The translations under genes were made by a program, and so were the position numbers. A DNA stretch of 64,000 nucleotides from JASHPR01 sp963842355 (GTDB lineage: Bacteria > Actinomycetota > Actinomycetes > Streptosporangiales > Streptosporangiaceae), in the NCBI GenBank assembly GCA_963842355.1, contig CAWJGC010000013.1:314755-378754 (forward strand), read 5' to 3'. This document shows, in pieces, positions 26,193 to 36,193 of this stretch. Position 1 is the first letter of the stretch. Each line of letters starts with the position of its first letter. The notes below the pieces were generated by a model, which searched no databases, was not told the origin of the DNA, and was given only the letters and a program-made list of their open reading frames with translations.

Positions 26193-26597
26193 CCCGCGGC
26201 CGCGATTACTTCCACCGGCGCCCCGTCCCGGCGCGGCTACCCGGCGAGCTCCTCCCAAGGCGTCAGTGGCTTCCGGGAGGGCCGTCTGGGCACGCGAATG
26301 CTGCGAGGTCTCTCACCGGCCTCGATCGTGACCCCCAGGTGACATAGCCGCTAAGCACTTCAGCGAGGACGACTTGCCTCTGCGTGGCGGCACCTGCCGA
26401 AGCGGGTGCGGGTGCCATACGGTCTGGTGGGTCAAGCCCGGGATTCCGAGCCTCATCGGTAGCTCAGGCTAAGAACGCACAAGCAACCGGTGGGTTCAAA
26501 GATATCAGGATCGAACGATTTTCCAGGCGAGGCAATGTGCCGTCCAGTTGAAGTTTGCATGACTGTGAGGCCGCTCGTCGGATTTCTAGCGGCATGC
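26193..26597. other. Intergenic, no gene recognised
   Basis: 405 bp between the mobC remnant and the end of brxL. Codon bias changes from very GC-rich on the left to the lower GC of the BREX operon on the right. I see no conserved protein fragment. A weak GCCGCT/AGCGGC hairpin at 26570-26593 just after the brxL stop could be a terminator, but it lacks a T-run. Confidence 0.5.
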
Positions 26598-28640
26598 CTA
26601 CAACGCACCCAACACCTTCATCGCCGCCGTCTTGGGATCGCTGTAGAAGATCGGGTCGACTTGTTCCATTATATCGGCGCTTACGTCGAGGAAGTTGCGT
26701 TTGTTCTCAATTGGGATAAGGGCGCGTCTCGCGCCGTTGTCCTTGGCGACCTGCAATGGCTCGGTGAGCGAACGCATGGGCTTGATGTTCCCCTGCACAC
26801 TCATGTCACCCAGGATGAGCAGGGCCGGGCTCACTGGTGCTTTGCGCAGGGCCGAGTAGCACGCTACGAAGAATGCAACGCCAAGCTCGGCCTCGACACG
26901 GTTAGCGAGAAGGTCGATGACCTCGACGTGGAGGTCGGATATATCAAGGTCGCGGGCGACTGCAAGGTCGGTCTTTTTCGCCTGAAGGTAGCTGAACGCG
27001 CGCTGGACGGATTCCTTTGTGGCGCCGCCTACGCCGCCAGCGAGCCTCAACTTGCCTGTCCCGCTCGAGACGGAGATCTCGACACGGTAGAGACCGACCG
27101 TACCGTCAGACGTGACGCCCGCGCTATAGGCGGTCCCAGGCGACAGCGGATCTGTCGAGATGAGATCTCGCCCGCCTTGTTCCGGGACGCCAACGAATCT
27201 CTCCTCGCCTGTCTCCTGCAGCGTGTAGCTAAACGACGTGTGGTAGTACTCGAAGGAGCCCATCTTCTTAAGCTGCTCCTTCACGCGTCGGCGGCCTTCG
27301 AGGGCAAGCTCGAGAATCTCACCGAGCTCGTCCTGCGTGACCTCCCCGTGCGGAAAGAGGATCTTCATGAGGCCCGACACAGTTTTGCGCACCGCTTTAC
27401 GATCTCGCGCGTTAAGGTGCGCACCGAGCGAGAAATGCCGGTCGAGGATCTCGGTGAAGTTGTGCTTCCGCATCTCGCGGAGCGCCTCGGCGAGGTAGTC
27501 GACTACGAACCCGTAATGGTTAGTGAAGAGGTCGTTCCGCATCTTCGGTATCTCCCAGCCTGGGAGGTAGAAGTGGATGCGGTCGATGAATGCCATGTCG
27601 TCGCGAATTACGTCTGGCATCGGTGAAAAGAGGTGGCCCGTCTGCACCAACACATCGACGGGCTGGTTTGTGTTGCCGAACATTGCGATGCTCGCGTCGC
27701 CCGACATGGCCTCTTGCCCGCGCTGGAAGGTGCCGGACTCGCAGTAGGTCTTCATCGTCGTGATGACCTCTTTCGGCATCTTCTGCAGGTCAGCGACCTC
27801 GTCGAACCCGACGACGTCCCAGATCTGCACCATGCCCTTCTGGCGGCCCGAGATATGTCCGAAAAGGTTTGCTACCGTCGTGCCGCCCGTGAGCAGCGCG
27901 GAGTATGGCGAGACCTCCTGAATGACATAGCTCTTGCCCGTGCCTCGAGGCCCAAGTTCGACGAGGTTGTAGTTCCGTTCCGCGAACGGGATGAACCGTA
28001 CCAGGAAGAGAAGCTTCAGTCGGCGCGACATGTCGCCTGGCTCGTAGCCTGTGCTGCGAATGATGAGGTCGAGCCACTCGTCGGTCGTGAACTCGCTACG
28101 GATCCTTCGGTACTCTTCGAGGTCGAACGTGGCGATTTGGATCGGCGTTAGCTTGTCGATCCAGAACGGGTTCTTCCCGCGTGACTCCTCGTCGTACTCA
28201 AACCGCATGTCGACCTGCGCCCAGATGCCACCCATCACGAGTCGCTCATAGTCGCGAATGTAGTGCTCGGGAACGTGCACGTTCTTGTGCCCGAAGTTCG
28301 TGACCTCGGCCCAGTAGTCCGAGTCGACGAGGCGGACCTTGACCTTGTCGATGAACGTGTGGCTGCCCCGGTCCTTCACTATGGCTTGGGCCTTCATCGA
28401 CTCATCTGAGCGGATGTAGTTGTTTGCGAGCGTGTCGTTGACGACCTGCAGCCCCATTTGGATCGTGACTTCGTCCGACGACGCACAGTACTTACCCAGA
28501 AGGAATTCGAGGACGAAGACCGGCACATTGGCGCCGACCTTCACCTTCCGAACGAGATCCTTGCGAACCACCTTGCCTGCAAAGAGGCGGTTGGCTTTGT
28601 CGTCCAACAGGTCGCGCGTGAGCGATGCTGGGTTGCTCAT
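26598..28640 (-). CDS. brxL: BREX protein BrxL (Lon-like AAA+ protein)
   Basis: 680 aa. The opening 'LLDDKANRLFAGKVVRKDLV' is the usual BrxL N-terminus. The AAA+ core has Walker A 'ELGPRGTGKSYVIQEVSP' and a Walker B-like 'VVGFDEVADL'. The C-terminus is a Lon-protease-like domain ('ALLILGDMSVQGNIKPMRSL', 'RRALIPIENKRNF'). Known role: ring-forming effector of BREX phage defence, hallmark of type 1 systems. The ATG overlaps the pglZ stop (ATGA). Length and motifs look complete, with no frameshift. Confidence 0.95.
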   Translation of the reverse strand: MSNPASLTRDLLDDKANRLFAGKVVRKDLVRKVKVGANVPVFVLEFLLGKYCASSDEVTIQMGLQVVNDTLANNYIRSDESMKAQAIVKDRGSHTFIDKVKVRLVDSDYWAEVTNFGHKNVHVPEHYIRDYERLVMGGIWAQVDMRFEYDEESRGKNPFWIDKLTPIQIATFDLEEYRRIRSEFTTDEWLDLIIRSTGYEPGDMSRRLKLLFLVRFIPFAERNYNLVELGPRGTGKSYVIQEVSPYSALLTGGTTVANLFGHISGRQKGMVQIWDVVGFDEVADLQKMPKEVITTMKTYCESGTFQRGQEAMSGDASIAMFGNTNQPVDVLVQTGHLFSPMPDVIRDDMAFIDRIHFYLPGWEIPKMRNDLFTNHYGFVVDYLAEALREMRKHNFTEILDRHFSLGAHLNARDRKAVRKTVSGLMKILFPHGEVTQDELGEILELALEGRRRVKEQLKKMGSFEYYHTSFSYTLQETGEERFVGVPEQGGRDLISTDPLSPGTAYSAGVTSDGTVGLYRVEISVSSGTGKLRLAGGVGGATKESVQRAFSYLQAKKTDLAVARDLDISDLHVEVIDLLANRVEAELGVAFFVACYSALRKAPVSPALLILGDMSVQGNIKPMRSLTEPLQVAKDNGARRALIPIENKRNFLDVSADIMEQVDPIFYSDPKTAAMKVLGAL

Positions 28641-31189
28641 TGCACTCCAAGTCGGACCGGGATATCGGTTGGCGATCGGTACAGCTCCGCATCGGTCGCG
28701 GGATCCTGCACAACGACGCGCACGGACTCCGTGCTCTCGTCGCTCAGCAAGAAGGCGACGGTGACCGGTTTGTCCGGCTCAAGTTTCACACACCCGGTGG
28801 CGCGATCGAGCTCGGCGTCGACGGCGATCCCGACCGCGCCGACCTGCCTGCCTGCCGCCATGAGTAGCGGCCGTACGAGAACGCCTGTAGCTCCTAAGGT
28901 CATCTGCTGCTCTCCGAAAGAGAGCGTGACACTGAAGATGCGGTTCGTGACTGCCTCGGGCAGTCCTGTCGCCGCGATGGGGCCTGCGGACTTGTGCGCC
29001 GATACCGGTGCCTTCGTGTGCACGGTAAGGACTGGAATGACGAGCTCCTGAAGTGACGGGCCACCGTGGTGGAATGCCAGGTCGCCGCCTGCCCTGAAGA
29101 CGCCGCACCCTGCAGGGAACACAAACTCGAGGTCGGAGGCGTACCCGAGCGCAGCCGCCGCGACACGGACGCATCCGGATGGCGTCGTACCCCCACGTCC
29201 GATCCAGCAGCGCCGGTGCAGCTCGACCGTAGAGCCCCCAGGCGCGTCGGTCCTCATGGATTCGTCACGATCCGATGCGAAGAACAAGTGTCCGTGATCT
29301 GCGCTGATGACAGCGTGCTCGACCCCGGCCCTCGCGAGCTTTCGGATGGCGCGGGCCAGGTTGTCGATGACCGTGTCCATTATCTGTCGAGCCTGGAACG
29401 TGAACCCGGCCTCGCCAGCGTGGTCGATCTCCTGGGAGCGGACGACAACAACGTGTGCGCCATCGAGTTTCTTGGAGAGCTTCGAGCGTTGCAGGCTCAA
29501 GAGCTCGTCAAGGGTCATGTCGACTAGCTTGGGCACTCGGGCAGCGGCGAACTTCTTGCGGCTCGGGAGGTCGGGAAGAAACGCGTATTCGATCTGTGCG
29601 CCAAGTCTTCCGCTCTGTTCGACGACCGAGTAGCTGGCGGCAGCACCAGGCTGTAGCGCCGCCATGCCCATGGGTGTAATGCTGGGTAGAGTTCCGACTG
29701 CGGGTCGGACCGATACCTCAGAGGACTTGGGAAGCCGCTCCGCTAGCTCGATGCCCATCTCGAACCGCATCGCGTCGACAAGGAAGTAGGCAACCGGCTT
29801 CGGTTGCGCCGCGACGACCTCGCTGAAGATATGGGTCTGGTTCAGTGCTCCCGCGACGGTCCAGCCCGCCTTCACGATCACCTTAGTGAAGCCGTCCGCC
29901 ATCGCGTGGCAGGCGTCGTCGTACGCACGTCGAACCACGCCAAGCGAACGTTCCTCGGGCTCCTCATCGAGATTCCCTACCCAGGATTCAAGGCGACGCT
30001 GCGCTTGATCGAGTCGGTACCATCCGTCCTTGGATGTGTACGCCACCAGCCAGGCGGCTGCGTCTCCGTTGGCCTTGTTCACCTCGGCGCGCACCTGTAT
30101 CGCAATGCTTCCAAGCTCTGTCATGCGGCGCGACGCTTCCCACTGAGCCTTGCGTCCGATTTCCCGGTCAAGCCAGAAGGTGTTTTCTCGCTCTTCGACG
30201 AGCGCCAGCGCTTCGTTGAACCGCCCGCTCGCGATGAGGTCGTTGCAGTGATGCAGCAGCGTACGTTCCTCGAAGCGGAATGTGTCGATCGCGCCAAACG
30301 CCCCGCTGGGCAAGTTGGCGTTACGCAGACCGAGTTCGTCCTCTACCCGATCTGCGAAGCGGACGTACGCATCGGGGAAGCTCGTTCGCAGACATCGTGC
30401 GAGCTCTCGCACTGCCGACTCCGCGTTCTTAGAGGGGGGCGTAGGAATGCCCTCTAGCGAGCCGGGGGGCGCACAGGACAGGTCACACCTGAACTCGCTT
30501 GCTAGTACATATCGGAGGGTTACCACTCGCAGCTTAGAAAGAGCGGTGTCTTCGAGCAGCTCCAGCCCAAGTCGCGAGCTGATCAGCTTCACGAGCTCAC
30601 GCGTAGCGGCTTTGCTGCCTATCTCCCCGTCTCGGGCTTCGCTGACGATCCAAGCAGCGAGCAAAGCATCGTTGCTACGCGTGTCGTGGAAGATGCTCTT
30701 CAAGATCGATGGGGCCTCCGGCCCGCCGCCTGCCGCTGCGCGCGCGAGATCCTCGTAGCTCACCTTGCGGTCGAATGGCAACATGTCGTCGACAATGCCG
30801 AGCGTGTACCTCTGGAGAAGAAGGTTCCTCGCAAGTTGCTTGAGCTGAGGCTCCCATGTCGTGCCTGCCTTCTCGAGCTCCATCAGCGGAGACCAACGTC
30901 GGTCTCGCGCGCAGCCGTGCAGGTAGACGACGACCGCGGTCGGCGAGTCACCTCTAACAAGCGGCTCGACAACGGCGCGCAGCTCGAACATCGATCCGGC
31001 GTACTCGGCGATGGAAGCGCTGACTCCACCGACAGAGATCGGCGCAGGCTCGTTACCAGTGCGCGTGCCTCCACGAACCTCGCTAACGAAAGGCTCGAAC
31101 TCACCGCGCTCGTCGTACCAAACGACGACCGTACGACTCCTGATCTTGTCGGCGAGCTGCCTTGCTATGTACTCGTGTAGCGGGTGCAC
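28637..31189 (-). CDS. pglZ: BREX protein PglZ (alkaline-phosphatase-superfamily)
   Basis: 850 aa, GTG start that overlaps the last base of pglX (TAGTG). The N-terminal part begins 'HEYIARQLADKIRSRTVVVW'. The PglZ domain is seen in 'KPVAYFLVDAMRFEMGIELA', 'VVVVRSQEIDHAGEAG' and 'AVISADHGHLFFASD' (metal-binding Asp/His positions). PglZ is present in nearly all BREX types and is needed for both defence and methylation. Intact frame. Codon use is less GC-extreme than in the chromosome left of 20 kb. Confidence 0.93.
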   Translation of the reverse strand: MHPLHEYIARQLADKIRSRTVVVWYDERGEFEPFVSEVRGGTRTGNEPAPISVGGVSASIAEYAGSMFELRAVVEPLVRGDSPTAVVVYLHGCARDRRWSPLMELEKAGTTWEPQLKQLARNLLLQRYTLGIVDDMLPFDRKVSYEDLARAAAGGGPEAPSILKSIFHDTRSNDALLAAWIVSEARDGEIGSKAATRELVKLISSRLGLELLEDTALSKLRVVTLRYVLASEFRCDLSCAPPGSLEGIPTPPSKNAESAVRELARCLRTSFPDAYVRFADRVEDELGLRNANLPSGAFGAIDTFRFEERTLLHHCNDLIASGRFNEALALVEERENTFWLDREIGRKAQWEASRRMTELGSIAIQVRAEVNKANGDAAAWLVAYTSKDGWYRLDQAQRRLESWVGNLDEEPEERSLGVVRRAYDDACHAMADGFTKVIVKAGWTVAGALNQTHIFSEVVAAQPKPVAYFLVDAMRFEMGIELAERLPKSSEVSVRPAVGTLPSITPMGMAALQPGAAASYSVVEQSGRLGAQIEYAFLPDLPSRKKFAAARVPKLVDMTLDELLSLQRSKLSKKLDGAHVVVVRSQEIDHAGEAGFTFQARQIMDTVIDNLARAIRKLARAGVEHAVISADHGHLFFASDRDESMRTDAPGGSTVELHRRCWIGRGGTTPSGCVRVAAAALGYASDLEFVFPAGCGVFRAGGDLAFHHGGPSLQELVIPVLTVHTKAPVSAHKSAGPIAATGLPEAVTNRIFSVTLSFGEQQMTLGATGVLVRPLLMAAGRQVGAVGIAVDAELDRATGCVKLEPDKPVTVAFLLSDESTESVRVVVQDPATDAELYRSPTDIPVRLGVQ

Positions 31190-34100
31190 TAGCGCCTGCC
31201 TCCTTTCTCCGCGTCATCAGCACGCCGACGGCCGCCGCCAGCTCGACTACCGCCGTTTGCGGTCGGGGCCTCGAGCAGGCTCGTAAGCGCAGCCTTCACT
31301 GCGGCCGAAGTGCGTTCCAGGACAAGTTCAATGACCGAGCGAGTTGGGATCTCTCGCGCCGCCCACTTGTCGTCCTCGCCCTGCACCCAGAAGACCTCCT
31401 CAAGGCCGTGAGCGATGGCCAAGCTTCGGTCGACCGCACATTTTGGCAAAACACGTTCGGGCCAGAGATGCATTGCGAGATGCGCCCAGTCGTATTTACC
31501 ATCGCAGAGAGCGTCCCACGTCGCCTTGACCTCTTTCTGCCAGGGCTTATGCTGTGGAACGAGCCTCCACAGCGGCGCGAAGTTGATAATGACGCCGTCT
31601 TCCAGGCTCGGCTTCCAGAGTGGAGCTACACGCTTTACTTCGTCGAGGAACGTGCGCAACTCCTCGACGAACGTCTCCTGAGCTGCGAGCGTCTTGCGCG
31701 CGGCCGCCGTTGACCGCCCGCGAAGCTCATGCTCCATAGCCTCCAGCCTTCGTTCCTCGTGCGCGAGCTTGGGGCCGACGTAGTCGTTCTGGACTCGGAA
31801 GAGGGTGTCCTTACCGAATGCGTGGATGTAGAGCCAGGCAGAATAGCGCGTCGATGGCGTCGCGAGCTGCCAATAGATTGGTGCCTTGCGCCCGCTCTTG
31901 GAGTACATCTTAATGTGCAACGGAAAAAATACACGTGCGAGCCACTCGCGTAGGTCCTCCGGCTCCGGTACCCTGGTTCTCGACGCCTCTCTTGCGACAT
32001 GGCTCCAGATATCATTCGCGTGACCAGGGTCATCAACCATTATATCGGGGGAGTTCGGAATATGCGCCCCGTTTTCTGGCCACATTCCTGACGAGCGGGT
32101 GGGAAGCCGGTCGAAAGGACCTACCTCTGCCGGGAGCGGTCTTTCGCCAGTGGCGAGCCGTGCATCGAATCGTCCGAATGCTACGCCCACCAGCCATGAC
32201 AGCAATCCATCAGCCGATGTTTCAGCGAGCGAGATTTCCTCGCTGACATCGCCCTCGACCTCCGTGCGGTCTTCATTGCGGTCCTCCTCGCCTGAGGCGA
32301 TGCCGGTTTCGGCAACTGTCGTCTCAATGGCGTCGCGATCACTGGGTTGGATCTCATAAATCGCAAACGTAAGGTCGTCGATATCGCGTTGAAGGTCGAC
32401 CATTGCTTCTTCGATAGCTTGGCAATCGAGTCCCATTACCCTTTCGTTCAAAGCGAGCGGCAGAACGAACGCATGCGAGGTTTCGTTGACCGTATCCATG
32501 CGGCGCAACAGCTGCCATGCCCTCGATGCAAGTTGCCCGAGGCGTTCGCTCGCCTCAAGTGACAGTTGAGGAATCGGAACCTTTTGCAGCGCGCCAACGA
32601 CAAATTCGGGAAAACCAAAGCGACCTAGAAGCAGTTTGAACAAAAAGTCAACGAGACTCGAACTAAGAAGAGCTAGGAGGGCCAGAAGGTTCTCGGGACT
32701 GTCTAGGGCAGCGTAGCTGCGAACCGTGAAGATTGCGTCCGCGGGCATCGCCTGTGGCGAGAATACGCTGGCCCGAAGTGGCCAGGTGATTCCGGGATTA
32801 AAGTACAGCTCATAGTTGGAAGGCTTCTCGCTAGCCCGACCAGGCCGTCCCAGAAATCCAGGAAACGTCTCTCTTTCTTTATCCCACGGCGCGACCAATG
32901 CCTGGTCGTTATAGAACTTCTGAGCGCGGCCACCCTTCAAGTAGGTGTGCCATTGTTCGCCTCCTACACTCGAAATCTCCCACCAGGCACGTAGGTAGCG
33001 GGCGTCGTTGCTCGTTTGCCCGCCAGCGCGAGCCATGCGCGTGCTGGATTCGAGTGGCGTGAGTTGGCGAAAAAGCGAACGCAAGTTCTCGGTTACCCAA
33101 TAGGCAAATGGTGCGCCGGGAATGGTCGACAGGGCCGCAAGTTTTACGCGAAATATGGCATCCTCTGTATTCGCCAAGGCGCAACGAGACAAGACGCTCG
33201 CCTTATCATCTGCTCCTAGAGCGCGAATAAATAGCGTTTCGCTATCAGCGGCAGGCATGGCGTTAGCTACGCAGTACGCGGCGGCCTCGACCATCGCATC
33301 GTCCATCACGCCGATACCCAAATCCGCAACCAGCTCGATTCGCGCTTGCTGCATTAGTACCTGCATTCGCCACGTTTCGAAACTTGAGAGAAAGAATCCG
33401 GTCCGCGAGGTGATCGCACCGAGGCGCCCGTGCGGTGAGAGCAGCTCAATGCCGCGCTCGACGAAGGCGGCGTAGAGATCATTCTTCGTCCGCGGGTATG
33501 CTTGGTCGAAGTCCTTTTTCGCACAAATGCTACCCGCGCCAAACGGTGGATTCATCAGCACCACATCGAATTTGCTCTCAGCGGTCGCAAGAAGTCCCAT
33601 GCCCTGCGCGGCATCCTCGGCGAAGAGGCGTCGCCGCGTATTAGCATGCCCGTCTTCCTCAGTAACAAACTGGACCAGTGTGTCGCGGATACGCTCTTCA
33701 GGAGGGGCGAACAGGTCCGTCTGACCGCGCTTGGCTTGAGCCGCGAAGAGCGTTTCAACGCGAAGGAGAAGTCCGAGCTCTCCTGCGAGCCTGAGCCGAT
33801 CCACAAGGCCTGAGAATGCACGAGCCAGTTCCGCATCGCCGAGGCGTGCGACGAAGTCGGCAGCGATGCGATTGTCGGCGACAAGCGGCTCGGCGACGAC
33901 GATGTTGGAGCGGCGGATCTGTGGACGGTCGGCGCGATCGACACCGTGGTCACGGTACGCTCGCTGTGCTCGCATCCAGAGAGCAAGCTGCGCGATTTGG
34001 GCGCACCGCGGGTCGATGTCGACTCCGTGGAGGTTGTGTGCGAGGACGAGCGCAGGGACGGCCTTCCGAAGCGCGTCGAGGCTCAGGTAATCGGCAGCAA

Positions 34101-35090
34101 GTGCCTTGCCCGTGGCTTCGCTCGCCGGGCTGTCCGGATCGGCGTACGCCTCCTCGTAGATGGTGAGGAGCAGGTCGAACGCGTAGAGCAGAAAGTGACC
34201 ACTGCCGCAGGCCGGATCGAGCACACGAAGGTCGCGCGGATCCTTCTTCGGTCGCCGCGCGAACTCCTCGCCGGGCTTGCGCACCATATACTCGCAGCGA
34301 TCCAGCCAGCGCGGTCTTAGTGTCGCGCATCTCGTACCAGATTCGGCCGAGCGTGTTGTCTGTGAGGAACTGGACGACGTAACGAGGTGTGAAGAATTGG
34401 TTGCGGATGGCAAGCTCGCGGCTATTCCGGGGAGCCTGCGATCCGCCCTGCTTTGGGTCGCGCATCGTGGCGCGTTCTTCCTTCGAGTTGAAGAATTGAT
34501 ACACCCAGCCGATGGTCTCGTCCTCGCCCCAGACGTCGGCAAGATCCGCGCTGTTCAAGACTTCAAGAAGCTTCCCGAACGTGGAGCGCTTCGGCCAGAG
34601 GGCCGACGCGGTGTCACGGCGATCGAAGAGGACCTTCACCTCGGTCGACAATTCGTCAAAAAGCGACTCTATGTAAAGTCGGTACCCCCCGCTGTCGGGA
34701 AGGAGAAGGAGTCCGGGTGCCAAGCCGCAGAACTCTCGATATCCTGAGGATGCTTCCCCCTTTGTAATGCACTCCTGCAAGAGTCCACGAGCCTCAAGCA
34801 TCTTGAGCGCCACAAAACGGTTTAGGGAAGTGAACGCCGCGTCGCGAATATAGTCAGCCACGGCCTGTGGCGCATCCATTCCCGCCGCCCGCTTGTGTTC
34901 TACGGCGGCGATGATCTTCTCGCGCTGGAAGATGCTCGCGTGCGGAGAGGTGCGTGCCAGCGTTCGGCGCAACGGCTCCACGCCGATATATGTCGAAGTC
35001 ACCCTCCAGCTGCGCCGCGAAGTCGTCCTCCAAGATTATTCGTGCCCGCTGGGTGGCGCGCTCGATGGCGTTGCGCGTATCTCTATCCAA
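31189..35090 (-). CDS. pglX: BREX adenine methyltransferase PglX, split by two frameshifts
   Basis: Reconstructed length ~1300 aa in three frames. Piece 1 (35090 to ~34985) is 'DRDTRNAIERATQRARIILE' onward. Piece 2 (~34985 to ~34310) runs from 'VEPLRRTLARTSPHASIFQR' to 'IWYEMRDTKTAL'. Piece 3 (~34310 to 31189) continues 'DRCEYMVRKPGEEFARRPKK' and holds SAM motif I 'VLDPACGSGHFLLYAFD' and catalytic 'DVVLMNPPFGAGS'. Known role: N6-adenine methylation of the host BREX site. The TTG start at 35090 is fixed by GGAGGTG four bases upstream and overlaps the previous stop. Each frameshift is one base; as written no full-length enzyme would be made. Confidence 0.88.
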
Positions 35091-36174
35091 GGTTCACCTC
35101 CGCATCGTCGTTCTTGTCACCTTCGATTTCAAGGAATCGACTGGCAATCCAGCTAATCCGCGTAGGACCGCCCACGCCCCTTCCGGTTGGATGGTTGCTC
35201 AGGATGTGTTTGGCAAGTTTCGGGAGCAATGCCACGAGGAGAAGGTCTGCCGAGTTCTCTTCCAACTCGTAGCGGGTCTCGCCACGTGCCCGAAATTTAG
35301 CCTCGAGCCCGACGAGCTTCTCATGTGAGGTGGCAGCAACTTTCTCGGCGTCGCCAACTTGGTTGGCAATTCCCGCTGGAGTCACGAGACGCAACTGCTG
35401 CAGCTCTTCAAACAATTGGTCCTGCATTACGCCCAAAGTCGACGCCGGGAAACCAGCGCCGGATACGGGCTACAAAGTCGTAGACATCGGTGAATGCAGT
35501 CTGTCTGATCGGCGTGTCGCGCGTCAGTTGCCGCGAGCAGCTGACTAATCGTGCCATCCCCAGAGCGGCTCAGATGGCCAAGATTAACGAGCATGCTCTT
35601 CTCGAGTTCCGAGAGAATGCCGCTCAAGGGTTTATATCCGAGATCGTGCTCGATTTCATTCCATACATGAGCCATCATACTGCATACCTGGATTTCGCAA
35701 GGAACGCCATCAACATTAGCATACGTTCCGACAAGGTCCGGGTGGCGGCAGGTAGACTTCGAAGTGAGTCGCCCGATAGAAGCTGTTAGGATCGTTTTGA
35801 TGCTTGTCACGCACATCTGGAGTTACCTCGGCTCCGCTGTTGCCCATAAATCGGCGGCAAAGGGCAGCGGAGACCTTCTCCTCATCATTACGCTCGTACG
35901 TTGCGATCCGCACGGCAGCGAGGTCTCGCACTTGCTCGAAGACTGAGTCAACGTCCGGCATTTCTTTCGACCCAGCCGCCCGGTACCTCCGCAGCTTGTT
36001 TTCGAGACTCTTGGCACTTTTAGCACGGAACGTCACCTGTGCGCGTATGGCGTTGCCCTCGATGATCTCGTTGCGGCAGATCTCAGCGACGCGGGCGCAT
36101 AGTTTAAGGTATCGGTCGTACTCTCGCTGATACCGAGCGACCGCCTCAAGGATGTTGGGTTCCGAGATCGTCAT
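35083..36174 (-). pseudogene. RelA/SpoT-domain (alarmone synthetase-like) gene inside the BREX operon, frameshifted
   Basis: Start ATG 36174 ('TISEPNILEAVARYQREYDR'), 19 bp after brxC. The first frame carries the RelA/SpoT synthetase pattern: 'FRAKSAKSLENKLRRYRAAG', 'VFEQVRDLAAVRIATYE' and 'SFYRATHFEVYLP'. The next frame (from ~35745) has 'DLVGTYANVDGVPCEIQV' and 'SMMAHVWNEIEHDLGYKPLS'. A third (~35505 to ~35445) reads 'TAFTDVYDFVARIRRWFPGV' and a fourth 'QDQLFEELQQLRLVTP' to the stop at 35083. The order is correct for one ~360-aa protein, so three one-base shifts break a single gene. No HD hydrolase domain, TGS or ACT domain is present: it is a small synthetase with a C-terminal extension. 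Inferred role: (p)ppGpp or (p)ppApp-like synthesis, or pyrophosphorylation of a target, as a growth-arrest module. Such a gene is not in the standard BREX gene sets I know. Confidence 0.75.
35095..35101 (-). promoter_or_regulatory. Ribosome binding site fixing the TTG start of pglX
   Basis: On the minus strand GGAGGTG lies four bases before TTG (35090-35088), inside the last codons of the RelA/SpoT-domain gene. It supports TTG initiation and translational coupling. Confidence 0.7.
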
Positions 36175-36193
36175 GGCTTGTCCGATAGCCGAT

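Noticed and set aside
26490..27626. 378-codon open frame on the plus strand, over brxL
   Set aside because: Antisense to a complete brxL with Walker and Lon-like motifs.
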